NCBI GenBank assembly: GCA_965267535.1
Contig: OZ254082.1
Span: forward strand, 620,001 to 684,000
Reading direction: 5' to 3'
From: CAXBNB01 sp965267535
Lineage (GTDB): Bacteria > Bacteroidota > Bacteroidia > Cytophagales > Cyclobacteriaceae
DNA: 64,000 nucleotides
This document shows, piece by piece, positions 6,926 to 15,552 of this stretch (positions are counted from its first letter, which is position 1; every line of letters begins with the position of its first letter). Below the pieces are notes generated by a model. That model searched no databases. It saw only the letters and a program-made list of their open reading frames with translations, and was not told the DNA's origin. A program made the translations under genes and the position numbers.

Positions 6926-8890
6926 CTATTCAATTACGGCAACTTCAATTCTTCTGTTTAGTTCCCGTCCATTTTCTTCATCATCGTTAGAGGCCAGGGG
7001 ATGAGACTCTCCATATCCCTTGGCTACCAGCCGCGTGGCATCTATGCCTTTGCTTACCAGCAGGGCTACTACTGCCTCTGCTCTTTTTTGAGAAAGGGCA
7101 AGGTTGGCTTCTTTGGTTCCACGATTGTCCGTATGGCCGGCTATCTCAAATCGTATGTCGGGATTTTCTTTCATTACCTTGATCAGCGTGTCGAGACGTG
7201 CAGGTATTTTGTCTGGTATTGTGTAGTCGTTTACGCCAAAATAAACATTGCCTATGTGGGCCTTGTTGCTGTGGCGAAACTTATTGGTGATTTCTTCCAG
7301 TTTGGCATAGCGAGGGTCCACGTGATCTACTTCATGTTCCTCTATTTTTTCTTTTTCTCCCGGTAGGGAAAAGTCTACTTTAAAAGTCCCTGCATTTTCT
7401 CCGGCAGCTGGGGTTTGAAATTTGTCGGTGTGTACTATGTTGTCGTTGATTTTAATTTCAACTTTTATTTCATCGTCTACTCCTACAGTTACTTCAAACT
7501 GGCCGTTTACGTCGGTCATGGATTTTACCAAAAGCCCTGTTTTCCTTTTGGGTATAAAGTGTAGTTCAGCATGATTTACTTTTTGCCCCTTCGCATCTGT
7601 GAGTGTTCCTTTTACAAAGACCTTGTCTGAGGGGTGAAAGAAGAAAATGTCAAAACCTCCCTTAGACTCGTATCTGTCGGATACAAAATAGCCGGAGTTT
7701 AGCTTTTGATCTATTTTGAACTGGATATCATCGTCCGGTGTGTTCATAGGGTACTTCATGGCTTCCGGTGCAGACCAGCTGTTGGTGCTTTCATTCCATT
7801 CTGATTTGAAAATATCGTATCCGCCGATAGATCCATGTCCTTTGGATGAAAAATAGAGTGTTTTTTCATCTTCCGATAAGAAGGGGTAGTCTTCGTCCTG
7901 ATCAGAATTGACAGTAGTGGCTATAGGTTGAGGGTCGCTCCATTCGCCGGTGTTTGGATTTTTTACCGATTGAAATAAGTCCAGGTCTTTGTTTCCGTGC
8001 TTGTTTCTGTGAGCGTAGAGCACACGATTTTCTTTTTCGTTGATGTAAAAATGAGACTCCATTTTGGAGTTGGTGATTTTAGCGTCAAATTCCTTTAGGT
8101 CCTGCCATTTTCCGTTGTTGAGTTCGCTGTAGTAGAGTTCACCGCCTCTTTTTTCGAGGTACACAAAAAGCCTTCCGTCGTTGTTTACTACCTCTATGTT
8201 GGCATTATTGCTTTCGTAGCTTCCCAGATTACTGATTATGCGGGGAGTAGCCCAGCTATCGCCAGCTCTGTTGGATTCATAGATGTAAAAGGTCTCTTTT
8301 TTTGAGTTTTGGCCGTTTACGGGTCTGGATGATAAGAAAAGCAGTTCTTCTTTGTCTCTGAAGTATACGGGGCTCGACTCATTGCTGGGGGAGTTTACAT
8401 TGCTATGCAGGTGCTCTACCTCATAATTGTCGGGTTGGCTGTAATATGCATCGATCACTTCGGCTCTTGCTTTGAGTGCTTTTATTTCATCGGTTATTTC
8501 TTTGGTTTTAAATTGCTTTACTGCCAAGAACCGGTCGCATGCTTTTATGGCTTTTTTGAAGTGGTTTTGGTTAAAATAAATTTTTGCCATCCAGTAATTG
8601 TAGAACTTGTCTTTTCTGCCCTGTGTTTTGGAGTAGCTTTCCAGAGTAGCAGTGGATTTGTATTTTGCATTGGTAAGGAGGGAACATATTTCAACCCGGT
8701 ATTTTCCCAGATTAAAACTGGGGCTTATTTCCAGTATTTCTTCATAAGCCTGTCGGGCTTTTTCAAACCTTTCGGTATAAAAGTAGCTTTCTGCTTTTGT
8801 TTTTTTCTTGTCCAGATTTTGGGTAAAAGCACTGTAGCTAAAGGCTGTCAGCACTGCTAAAGTGAGTAAAGATATTTTGTTCATAGGCAT
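6926..8890 (-). CDS. TPR-PD40-OmpA outer membrane/peptidoglycan-binding protein
   Basis: A 654-residue envelope protein. The N-terminus is a signal peptide (MNKISLLTLAVLTAFSYSAF; ATG at 8890 or 8884). Then come TPR-like helices (AESYFYTERFEKARQAYEEI, about 33-52), a PD40/TolB-type propeller with repeats such as DYPFLSEDEKTLYFSSKGHG (about 336-355) and GGYDIF, a carboxypeptidase-regulatory-like beta domain (VKGTLTDAKGQ), and a C-terminal OmpA domain with AGHTDNRGTKEANLALSQKR and ELNRRIEV, whose Asp and Arg bind diaminopimelate. This architecture is widespread in Bacteroidota, including proteins linked to gliding and type IX secretion. It heads the operon that contains fabH; a promoter match lies just upstream. 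Confidence 0.9.
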   Translation of the reverse strand: MPMNKISLLTLAVLTAFSYSAFTQNLDKKKTKAESYFYTERFEKARQAYEEILEISPSFNLGKYRVEICSLLTNAKYKSTATLESYSKTQGRKDKFYNYWMAKIYFNQNHFKKAIKACDRFLAVKQFKTKEITDEIKALKARAEVIDAYYSQPDNYEVEHLHSNVNSPSNESSPVYFRDKEELLFLSSRPVNGQNSKKETFYIYESNRAGDSWATPRIISNLGSYESNNANIEVVNNDGRLFVYLEKRGGELYYSELNNGKWQDLKEFDAKITNSKMESHFYINEKENRVLYAHRNKHGNKDLDLFQSVKNPNTGEWSDPQPIATTVNSDQDEDYPFLSEDEKTLYFSSKGHGSIGGYDIFKSEWNESTNSWSAPEAMKYPMNTPDDDIQFKIDQKLNSGYFVSDRYESKGGFDIFFFHPSDKVFVKGTLTDAKGQKVNHAELHFIPKRKTGLLVKSMTDVNGQFEVTVGVDDEIKVEIKINDNIVHTDKFQTPAAGENAGTFKVDFSLPGEKEKIEEHEVDHVDPRYAKLEEITNKFRHSNKAHIGNVYFGVNDYTIPDKIPARLDTLIKVMKENPDIRFEIAGHTDNRGTKEANLALSQKRAEAVVALLVSKGIDATRLVAKGYGESHPLASNDDEENGRELNRRIEVAVIE

Positions 8891-8912
8891 GAAATTTCAG
8901 CTGATAACCTCT

Positions 8913-8944
8913 CACAAGTAAAAGAAAATTAAGCAAAAATCAAA
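8913..8944 (-). promoter_or_regulatory. Putative promoter of the PD40/OmpA-fabH operon
   Basis: On the minus strand TTTG (8944-8941) is followed after exactly 20 bases by TACTTGTG (8920-8913), one mismatch from TAnnTTTG. The spacing fits the Bacteroidota -33/-7 pattern. It ends 23 bases before the ATG. Confidence 0.45.
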
Positions 8945-9027
8945 GCAGAAAGTGCTTTGGGAGAGGGTGACAGCATACAGTTGGATATTGGTTTGTGAGT
9001 TTTTACAGTAGGTATAGCGCAGTTTTT

Positions 9028-9729
9028 TTATTCAAACAGGGTATAGTTGCCTTTTTGATCTATAGATGGTTGTACATTGATCATTTCCGGAAAATTATAG
9101 TCTATGTGGTTGATAAAAGGCGATACAGGGTGAAAGGTGATATCGCTGATCGAATCCAACGGTTTGACCATGGTGGATAGCTCATCGGCAGAAATGCCGC
9201 TTTGTAGCCAGTTTTTTTCATTTTCAAGAGAAAGTATGGCAGGCATAAAGTCGCCAAACTCGGGTATACCCAGTTTGTTTTCGGTAGTGATCACCTTAAA
9301 GGTATGCATTACTTTGCCGTCCAGATCATCGTAATCTTCCCACAGGCCGGCAATCCCAAAAAGTGGCTCCCGGTTTAACTTGAAGTAGTAAGGGCGTTTA
9401 CTTTTCTTTCCCACGGTTTTCCAAAGGTAAAAGCCGTTTGCGGGTATGATACACCGGCGGCTTTGCAAGGCGTTTTTAAGGTTGGGTTTACTCAGCAACT
9501 GATCCAGCGGGGCATTGATTAGCTTCGTGGATATCGACCGCTTGTTTGACCACTTTTCAATAATGCCCCAGTAAAAAAAAGATAACCCCTCTTTGGCTAC
9601 ATCCACGATTACGGGTAGCGTTTTTGTGGGAGCGGCATTGTATTGGGGTTCCAGGTTTTCTGCAGGCTCTACCTTAAATCTTTTGGCTATTTCTTCTGCT
9701 GTTGAGTGTATTGTATACCTATCTATCAT
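9028..9729 (-). CDS. HMCES/YedK (SRAP) family protein lacking the catalytic residues
   Basis: A 233-residue SRAP-domain protein. Recognisable family motifs: RYTIHST at residues 4-10, QYNAAPT (29-35), INA (71-73), RRCIIPANGFYLWK (91-104) and MPAIL (162-166). Active relatives shield abasic sites in single-stranded DNA through a thiazolidine made by Cys2, helped by Asn, Glu and His (Cys2, Asn75, Glu105, His160 in E. coli YedK). Here position 2 is Ile, the FYEW glutamate is Leu102 and the histidine three residues before MP is Gly159; only Asn72 remains. I checked these codons in the DNA. It should therefore not crosslink abasic DNA; a non-covalent DNA-binding role is inferred. Its ATG overlaps the YheT stop (ATGA), so translation is coupled. 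Confidence 0.85.
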   Translation of the reverse strand: MIDRYTIHSTAEEIAKRFKVEPAENLEPQYNAAPTKTLPVIVDVAKEGLSFFYWGIIEKWSNKRSISTKLINAPLDQLLSKPNLKNALQSRRCIIPANGFYLWKTVGKKSKRPYYFKLNREPLFGIAGLWEDYDDLDGKVMHTFKVITTENKLGIPEFGDFMPAILSLENEKNWLQSGISADELSTMVKPLDSISDITFHPVSPFINHIDYNFPEMINVQPSIDQKGNYTLFE

Positions 9730-10706
9730 ACGCTTTCCTTTTCCTCATTAATAAATTCAAGAGCCCTGATCTCTGACCAGTACAGTCGATCGGGGTTGTA
9801 TTGGCTAAATCCAACATGCCCACCATGATCGGGACTTTCAAAATAAACAGATTTCAGAGGAGTAAATATACATTGATCGAGGCAGCTGTCCGACAAAAAA
9901 GGATCGTTTTGTGCGTTTACTACTAAGGTTTTAATTTTTATAGACGACAAAAAACGCAATGAGCTGCATTGATGATAATAATCTTCGGCACAGGCAAATC
10001 CGTGTAGAGGGCCGGTAAACAGGTCGTCAAACTCGTAGAGGGAACGTACATCGTGCAGTGCCTCCAGATCAAACTGTCCGTTGAAGAGGGTGTGCTTTGC
10101 TGCTACTTTCTTTTTGAGCGATTTCAAAAAACGCCGGGCATAGAGCAGGTTATGAGGCTGGTCAATTTCCCGGGAGCAATCGGCCAGGTCTAGCGGTACA
10201 GAAAATGCTACCGCTTTTTTTACCTCATCAAATTTTTCTGTAGAGCTTTCCCCCAGATATTTTAGCGTGAGGTTGCCTCCCAGGCTAAAACCGATCAGTG
10301 CTATCTGCTCATACCCCATACGCACAGCATGGCCAATTACAGTTTCCAGATCGTAAGTAGCCCCACTGTGGTAAAAGATTTTCTTTCGATTCATGACTCC
10401 ACTGCACCCTCTGAAATTCCAGGCGAGTACATCATGGTTGGTGTTAAAAAACGCACGAGCCATTCCCAGCATGTAAGGACGTTGGGAGTCGCCCTCCAGA
10501 CCGTGAGAAAGAACCACCAATTGCTTGTTGTGGCGGTGCTTGAGCCAGTCCAAATCCAAAAAATCCCCATCGGGAGTATCTATCCTTTCTCTTACAAAGG
10601 GCTGAGGAGGTGCCACGGAGCGAAACAACCCCGGAACGATGGTTTCCAGATGTCCGTTGAGTAGTAGTTTGGGCTTTTGATAATCTGATTTTGGTACGAT
10701 GGGCAT
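9726..10706 (-). CDS. YheT-family alpha/beta hydrolase
   Basis: A 326-residue cytoplasmic alpha/beta hydrolase. NGHLETIVPGLFR (about residues 17-29) is the family-specific N-terminus. VVLSHGLEGD (64-73) forms the oxyanion region, GFSLGGNLTLKY (139-150) is the nucleophile elbow with Ser141, NAQNDPFL carries the acid, and PDHGGHVGF carries the catalytic His. YheT/ABHD-type enzymes act as carboxylesterases on unidentified lipids. It precedes and overlaps the HMCES-like gene by four bases; the two form a bicistron with the first preserved and the second apparently catalytically inert. Confidence 0.9.
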   Translation of the reverse strand: MPIVPKSDYQKPKLLLNGHLETIVPGLFRSVAPPQPFVRERIDTPDGDFLDLDWLKHRHNKQLVVLSHGLEGDSQRPYMLGMARAFFNTNHDVLAWNFRGCSGVMNRKKIFYHSGATYDLETVIGHAVRMGYEQIALIGFSLGGNLTLKYLGESSTEKFDEVKKAVAFSVPLDLADCSREIDQPHNLLYARRFLKSLKKKVAAKHTLFNGQFDLEALHDVRSLYEFDDLFTGPLHGFACAEDYYHQCSSLRFLSSIKIKTLVVNAQNDPFLSDSCLDQCIFTPLKSVYFESPDHGGHVGFSQYNPDRLYWSEIRALEFINEEKESV

Positions 10707-10824
10707 GAATAGTGGATAAACCGGGATATAAAGTTGCTATGGTTTTGTTAGTACAACAGTACGTCCAATTTTTATGAAAATTCTAAAATACTTGGATCAA
10801 AAGTAAATTAACAACAATATTTAA

Positions 10825-10856
10825 TTTGAATAAAGGTCTAAATAAACCTAATTTAG
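10825..10856 (+). promoter_or_regulatory. Putative promoter of the PDH E2 gene
   Basis: TTTG (10825-10828), a 20-base spacer, then TAATTTAG (10849-10856), one mismatch from TAnnTTTG. The spacing fits the Bacteroidota consensus and leaves a short leader before the ATG at 10884. Confidence 0.5.
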
Positions 10857-10883
10857 CGCATTGATTAAAAAATAGTAAAATAT

Positions 10884-12518
10884 ATGGCTGAAGTTATCAA
10901 AATGCCCAAAATGAGCGACACCATGGAAGAAGGAGTAATCGCTTCATGGTTGAAAAAAGTGGGAGATACTGTGAAATCGGGAGATATCCTGGCTGAAGTG
11001 GAAACGGACAAAGCAACGATGGAGTTGGAATCGTATGAAGACGGAGTGTTGTTGCATATCGGAGTACAGGAAAAAGAGGCCGTTCCCGTAGATGGAGTTA
11101 TCGCTATAATCGGAGAAAAGGGAGAAAATATTGATGACGTATTAGCAGGAATATCCGGTGGTGCAGCAGCTCCGGCGGCAGAGGAAGCTCCAGCTAAGGA
11201 AAGCGCCGCTAGTCAGCCGGCAGCAGAGGCTATAGATACCTCGGGCATTAATGCTCAGGTGATCACAATGCCCAAGATGAGCGACACCATGGAAGAAGGT
11301 GTGATAGCATCGTGGCTGGTCAAAGTTGGTGATACTGTAAAGTCAGGAGATATTCTGGCGGAAGTAGAAACCGATAAGGCTACCATGGAGCTGGAATCGT
11401 ACGAAGATGGAGTAATGCTCTACCAGGCTGTAGAAGCCGGAAACGGAGTGCCGGTAGATGGAGTTATTGCTATTATAGGAGAAAAAGGAGCTGATTACCA
11501 AACCTTGTTGAAAGCCCATGAGGCAAAGAGCTCGGCACCTGCACCTGCGGCAAGTGAGGCTCCAGCACCTAAGGCAGAGGCACCTGCTTCTCAATCCGCA
11601 GCAGCCCCTGCAGCAGCAAGCGCGCCCCAGCCAGCAACTACTAACAACAACGGAAGAATAATAGCATCGCCTCTGGCTAAGAGCCTGGCGAAAGAAAAAG
11701 GAATAGACCTGGCACAGGTACAAGGTACAGGAGACGGAGGCCGTATCATCAAGCGAGATGTAGAGTCGTTTGTGCCGGGTACAGCACAAGCCGCAGCTCC
11801 AGGAGTAGCAGCACCTGTAGCTCAGGGACAGGAGAGTTATGAAGATGTGCCGGCTACCCAAATGCGTAAAGCCATAACCAAAGGGCTTACCAATAGCCAG
11901 TTTGGAGCGCCACACTTCTACCTGACCATGGAGATCGACATGGACAAGACTATAGAGGCGCGCAAGAGTATAAATGAAGTAGCTCCTGTCAAAATATCCT
12001 TCAACGATATAGTGATCAAGGCTGTAGCTGCTGCGTTGCGTCAGCACCCGGATGTAAATACATACTGGATAAGTGAGACAAACAGCATCCGAAAAAATCA
12101 CCACATCAGTATAGGTGTAGCTATGGCTGTAGAAGATGGCCTGCTGGTGCCTGTAGTGAAATTTGCTGATACTAAGTCGCTGGCTCAGATATCTGCAGAG
12201 GTGAAAGAATTTGCCGGAAAGGCCAAAGAAAAGAAAATACAACTGGACGAGATGCAGGGCAATACCTTCACCGTTTCCAACCTGGGTATGTTTGGTATCG
12301 ACGAGTTTACGTCCATTATCAATGCGCCAGAATCTTGTATACTGGCAGTAGGTGCCATCAAGCAAACTCCTGTTGTGAAAAATGGCGAGATAGTGCTAGG
12401 CAATATCATGAAAGTGACATTGACCTGCGATCACCGTACGGTTGATGGAGCTGTAGGATCAGCTTTCCTGCAAACATTGAAAGGATACATCGAAGATCCG
12501 GTAAGGATTTTAGTATAA
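10884..12518 (+). CDS. pdhC: Pyruvate dehydrogenase E2, dihydrolipoyl acetyltransferase with two lipoyl domains
   Basis: A 544-residue E2 core subunit of the pyruvate dehydrogenase complex; it moves the acetyl group from lipoate to CoA. Two lipoyl domains (about residues 2-78 and 124-200) each carry ETDKATMELES, with lipoylated Lys43 and Lys165. Ala/Pro/Glu-rich linkers join them to an E3-binding domain (ASPLAKSLAKEKGIDLAQV, about 258-276) and the acyltransferase domain (from about 320), ending in CDHRTVDGAVGSAF with the catalytic His-Asp. No E1 or E3 gene is adjacent; E1 alpha/beta presumably lie elsewhere. The two lipoyl domains are nearly identical in protein but differ at many third codon positions. 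A strong terminator follows. Confidence 0.96.
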   Translation: MAEVIKMPKMSDTMEEGVIASWLKKVGDTVKSGDILAEVETDKATMELESYEDGVLLHIGVQEKEAVPVDGVIAIIGEKGENIDDVLAGISGGAAAPAAEEAPAKESAASQPAAEAIDTSGINAQVITMPKMSDTMEEGVIASWLVKVGDTVKSGDILAEVETDKATMELESYEDGVMLYQAVEAGNGVPVDGVIAIIGEKGADYQTLLKAHEAKSSAPAPAASEAPAPKAEAPASQSAAAPAAASAPQPATTNNNGRIIASPLAKSLAKEKGIDLAQVQGTGDGGRIIKRDVESFVPGTAQAAAPGVAAPVAQGQESYEDVPATQMRKAITKGLTNSQFGAPHFYLTMEIDMDKTIEARKSINEVAPVKISFNDIVIKAVAAALRQHPDVNTYWISETNSIRKNHHISIGVAMAVEDGLLVPVVKFADTKSLAQISAEVKEFAGKAKEKKIQLDEMQGNTFTVSNLGMFGIDEFTSIINAPESCILAVGAIKQTPVVKNGEIVLGNIMKVTLTCDHRTVDGAVGSAFLQTLKGYIEDPVRILV

Positions 12519-12532
12519 AAAAAGCAATTTCG

Positions 12533-12568
12533 AAAAAGGCTTTAGGAGGAACTTCTAAAGCCTTTTTT
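12533..12568 (+). terminator. Rho-independent terminator after PDH E2
   Basis: A 13-base stem, 12533-12545 paired with 12555-12567 (core GGCTTTAG / CTAAAGCC), a 9-base loop and a T-run (12563-12568). It lies 15 bases after the E2 stop and separates it from hslV. Confidence 0.85.
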
Positions 12569-12601
12569 CGTTTGACCCATTTCTAAAAAAGAAAGACGAA
12601 C

Positions 12602-13144
12602 ATGACAAAAATAAAATCAACAACAGTGTGTGCTATCAAGCACAATGGAGAGGTAGCTATAGGAGCAGACGGACAGGCAACCCTGGGAAATACCGTAGCA
12701 AAGAGCAATGTAAAAAAGATACGCAAGTTGCAAGGAGGCAGGATTGTAACCGGATTTGCCGGGTCTACAGCCGATGCGTTTACCCTGCTGGAAAGATTCG
12801 ATGAAAAGCTGAGCACACACGGTGGCAATATGAAGCGAGGAGCTATAGAGCTGGCCAAAGACTGGCGTATGGATCGCTACCTGCGCAAGCTGGAGGCCAT
12901 GCTAATAGTAGCCGATAAAGACGAAATACTCATCGTGTCGGGTACAGGGGATGTGCTGGAACCGGATAACGACATAGCAGTGATCGGTTCGGGAAGCATG
13001 TATGCACAGTCGGCAGCTCTGGCCATGAAAAAGCATGCAGGCGATAAGCTGACTGCAGAAGATATGGTGAGAGAGAGTCTCAATATTGCAGCAGATATAT
13101 GCATCTACACCAATCACAATCTGATGATTGAAAAGGTAAGCTAA
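12602..13144 (+). CDS. hslV: ATP-dependent protease subunit HslV
   Basis: Threonine protease of 180 residues, proteasome beta-type fold, which with the HslU ATPase degrades proteins in the cytoplasm. TTVCAIKHNG followed by GADGQATLGNT (about residues 21-31) is the family N-terminus; alignment to known HslV puts the nucleophilic Thr at residue 7, so a six-residue propeptide MTKIKS must be removed. GRIVTGFAGSTADAFTLLERF (here 46-66) and ELAKDWRMDRYLRKLEAML are also typical. hslU, its usual neighbour in other phyla, is not in the window. It is bounded by terminators on both sides, so it is probably a single-gene unit. Confidence 0.96.
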   Translation: MTKIKSTTVCAIKHNGEVAIGADGQATLGNTVAKSNVKKIRKLQGGRIVTGFAGSTADAFTLLERFDEKLSTHGGNMKRGAIELAKDWRMDRYLRKLEAMLIVADKDEILIVSGTGDVLEPDNDIAVIGSGSMYAQSAALAMKKHAGDKLTAEDMVRESLNIAADICIYTNHNLMIEKVS

Positions 13145-13166
13145 AATTGAATTTGGCAAAAGGCAT

Positions 13167-13204
13167 AAAAAAATCCCTTCCGGATATCCGGAAGGGATTT
13201 TTTT
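13167..13204. terminator. Bidirectional terminator between hslV and hppA
   Basis: A perfect 38-base palindrome centred between 13185 and 13186, with core TCCCTTCCGGAT / ATCCGGAAGGGA and seven A and seven T at the ends. It lies between two convergent genes, so it can stop both transcripts. Confidence 0.92.
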
Positions 13205-13223
13205 ATAGGAAAGTATTTCCTGT

Positions 13224-15482
13224 TTATTGCTCTTTATTTTCATCCAGTTCGGTAGCAATGTCCTGAATGATTTGAGCTGTTTCTTCTGTTTTGATTTCTA
13301 CAGTATCTGCATTGGCATGTGATGTACCGTTGTAGATTTCACCCAAAATAGGAGCAATAACCAAACCTACCAGACAAGTCAGTTTGATGAGAATGTTCAT
13401 AGATGGCCCGGAAGTATCTTTAAACGGATCACCTACAGTGTCGCCTGTTACAGCAGCTTTGTGAGCCTCAGATCCTTTGTAAGTCATTTCTCCGTTGATC
13501 ATTACACCTGCTTCAAATGATTTTTTAGCATTGTCCCATGCACCTCCGGCGTTGTTTTGGAAGATAGCCCACATTACTCCGGATACGGCTACACCTGCCA
13601 TGTATGCGCCGAGAGCTTCAGGTCCCATCACAAATCCAATAATCAACGGGGTGACGATTGTCAATGCGCCAGGTAGCATCATTTCTCTCAGAGCAGCTTT
13701 GGTAGATATTTCTACACAGCGGCTATAGTCAGGACGACCTGTGCCCTCCATGATGCCCGGAATCTCCTTGAATTGGCGTCTTACTTCTATTACCATATCC
13801 ATCGCAGCTTTACCTACCGACTTCATGGCAAGTGCTGAGAAAACGACCGGAATCATACCTCCTATAAACAAAGCGGCCAATACGTCGGCTTTGAAAATAT
13901 TGATACCATCGATACCGGTGAAGGTAACGTAAGCGGCAAATAACGCCAGTGCTGTAAGTGCAGCAGATGCAATTGCAAAACCTTTTCCTACGGCAGCTGT
14001 AGTGTTACCTACTGAATCCAGAATGTCAGTTCTTTCTCTAACCTCTTTCGGCAATTCGCTCATCTCGGCTACACCACCGGCATTGTCAGCGATAGGGCCA
14101 AAGGCATCAATTGCCAGCTGCATGGCTGTAGTGGCCATCATAGCCGATGCAGCTATGGCTACACCGTAAAACCCGGCTAAAGAATACGAACCCCATATCG
14201 CTACCGCAAAAAGGATAACAGAAGAGAACGTAGAAATCATACCAGTTGCCAGTCCGGCAATGATGTTAGTAGCAGCACCTGTAGATGAGTTTTCTACTAT
14301 ATCGAGTACGGGTTTTTTGCCCAGTGCGGTATAGTATTCTGTAAAGTATGAAATCAGGTAGCCTACACTTAGACCTACCAGAGTAGCATAAAACACGTGA
14401 CGGCTGGGGATGTCTTTTACGCCATCGCCAAAAAACTTCATGCCTACTATGGTGTCGGGTAGCATCCAGTCGATGATAAACCAGCCGGCCACAGCGGTAA
14501 TCAGGATAGAAGTAATGTTGCCCGTGTTGAGCGCTTTTTGTACTTGTTCTTCTTTTGCGTCGTTGCTGTCTACTTTGATCAAGTAGCTACCCAGTATAGA
14601 AGCTACGATACCTACACCTGCAATCATGATAGGGAGCAGGATAGGTCCCATGCCGCTAAACGTATCGAGTACTACGCCGGCATCTGCCATGTCTTTGATG
14701 ATGTAGTTGCCCAGCACCATAGAGGCCAAAACAGTAGCTACATACGATCCGAAAAGGTCGGCACCCATACCGGCTACATCTCCTACATTATCTCCTACGT
14801 TATCCGCAATGGTGGCGGGGTTTCGGGGGTCGTCTTCAGGGATACCTGCTTCTACCTTTCCTACCAGGTCGGCACCTACGTCGGCAGCTTTGGTGTAGAT
14901 ACCTCCGCCCACACGAGCAAACAAAGCGATAGACTCAGCACCCAGGGAAAAACCGGCCAGTGCCTCCAGTACCATGGTCATATTGTTGTAGAATGAACCT
15001 TCTCCGCCCATAAACATCTTCACGAATACCAGGAAAAACAGGCTCAGGCCAAGTACAGCCAGACCGGCTACACCCAGTCCCATAACCGTACCCCCTCCAA
15101 AAGAAACTTTCAGAGCGTTTGGCAGGCTGGTTCTCGCTGCTTCGGTAGTGCGGCAGTTGGCTTCAGTAGCGATACGCATACCGATGTTGCCGGCTACAGC
15201 AGAAAAGATAGCACCTACGATAAAGGCAGGCACAATCAGCCAGCTGGTGGTTTCTACTACCATAGAAATACCAAACAAGGCAACAGAGGCGATTACTACG
15301 AAGATCGCTAGCAGGCGGTATTCAGCACTAAGAAAAGCCAGAGCGCCTTCCTTAATGTTTCGGGATATCTCCTGCATTTTTTCATTTCCCGGGTTTTGTT
15401 TTTTGACCCATGCAGACTTAGCTGCCATCACGATCAACCCCAATATTCCAAACAGCGGAATATAATAAATTATGTTGTCCAT
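13224..15482 (-). CDS. hppA: K+-dependent membrane-bound pyrophosphatase
   Basis: A 752-residue ion-pumping pyrophosphatase with about 16 membrane helices; it hydrolyses PPi and exports H+ or Na+. Substrate and Mg2+ motifs: DVGADLVGKVE, DDPRNPATIADNVGDNVGD (about 217-235) and, near the end, GGAWDNAKK with GDTVGDPFKDT. At NTTAAVGKGFA (about 493-503) the Ala and Gly positions match K+-dependent enzymes, whereas K+-independent ones have Lys/Thr. Bacteroidota members often pump Na+ or both ions; I cannot tell which from the sequence. Transcribed alone; its leader holds an exact -7 element followed by a terminator-like hairpin. The C-terminal tail is acidic and probably cytoplasmic or periplasmic depending on helix count. 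Confidence 0.96.
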   Translation of the reverse strand: MDNIIYYIPLFGILGLIVMAAKSAWVKKQNPGNEKMQEISRNIKEGALAFLSAEYRLLAIFVVIASVALFGISMVVETTSWLIVPAFIVGAIFSAVAGNIGMRIATEANCRTTEAARTSLPNALKVSFGGGTVMGLGVAGLAVLGLSLFFLVFVKMFMGGEGSFYNNMTMVLEALAGFSLGAESIALFARVGGGIYTKAADVGADLVGKVEAGIPEDDPRNPATIADNVGDNVGDVAGMGADLFGSYVATVLASMVLGNYIIKDMADAGVVLDTFSGMGPILLPIMIAGVGIVASILGSYLIKVDSNDAKEEQVQKALNTGNITSILITAVAGWFIIDWMLPDTIVGMKFFGDGVKDIPSRHVFYATLVGLSVGYLISYFTEYYTALGKKPVLDIVENSSTGAATNIIAGLATGMISTFSSVILFAVAIWGSYSLAGFYGVAIAASAMMATTAMQLAIDAFGPIADNAGGVAEMSELPKEVRERTDILDSVGNTTAAVGKGFAIASAALTALALFAAYVTFTGIDGINIFKADVLAALFIGGMIPVVFSALAMKSVGKAAMDMVIEVRRQFKEIPGIMEGTGRPDYSRCVEISTKAALREMMLPGALTIVTPLIIGFVMGPEALGAYMAGVAVSGVMWAIFQNNAGGAWDNAKKSFEAGVMINGEMTYKGSEAHKAAVTGDTVGDPFKDTSGPSMNILIKLTCLVGLVIAPILGEIYNGTSHANADTVEIKTEETAQIIQDIATELDENKEQ

Positions 15483-15516
15483 TCTATAAAGATTTAGTTA
15501 GTCAATTTGTATAATT

Positions 15517-15537
15517 AAAAAAGGGCTGATAGCCCTT
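15517..15537 (-). promoter_or_regulatory. Terminator-like hairpin in the hppA leader
   Basis: Perfect 7-base stem AAGGGCT / AGCCCTT (15521-15527 with 15531-15537) and, on the minus strand, a run of six T just after it (15522-15517). It lies between the hppA -7 element and the ATG at 15482, so it should be within the first 30 nucleotides of the transcript. Attenuation or 5'-end stabilisation are both possible. Confidence 0.5.
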
Positions 15538-15552
15538 CTTTTTAAACCTGCG

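Noticed and set aside
11343..12365. 340-residue minus-strand frame inside the PDH E2 gene
   Set aside because: Cys/Ser/Arg-rich antisense of a well-supported gene with repetitive Ala/Pro codons; no homology expected.
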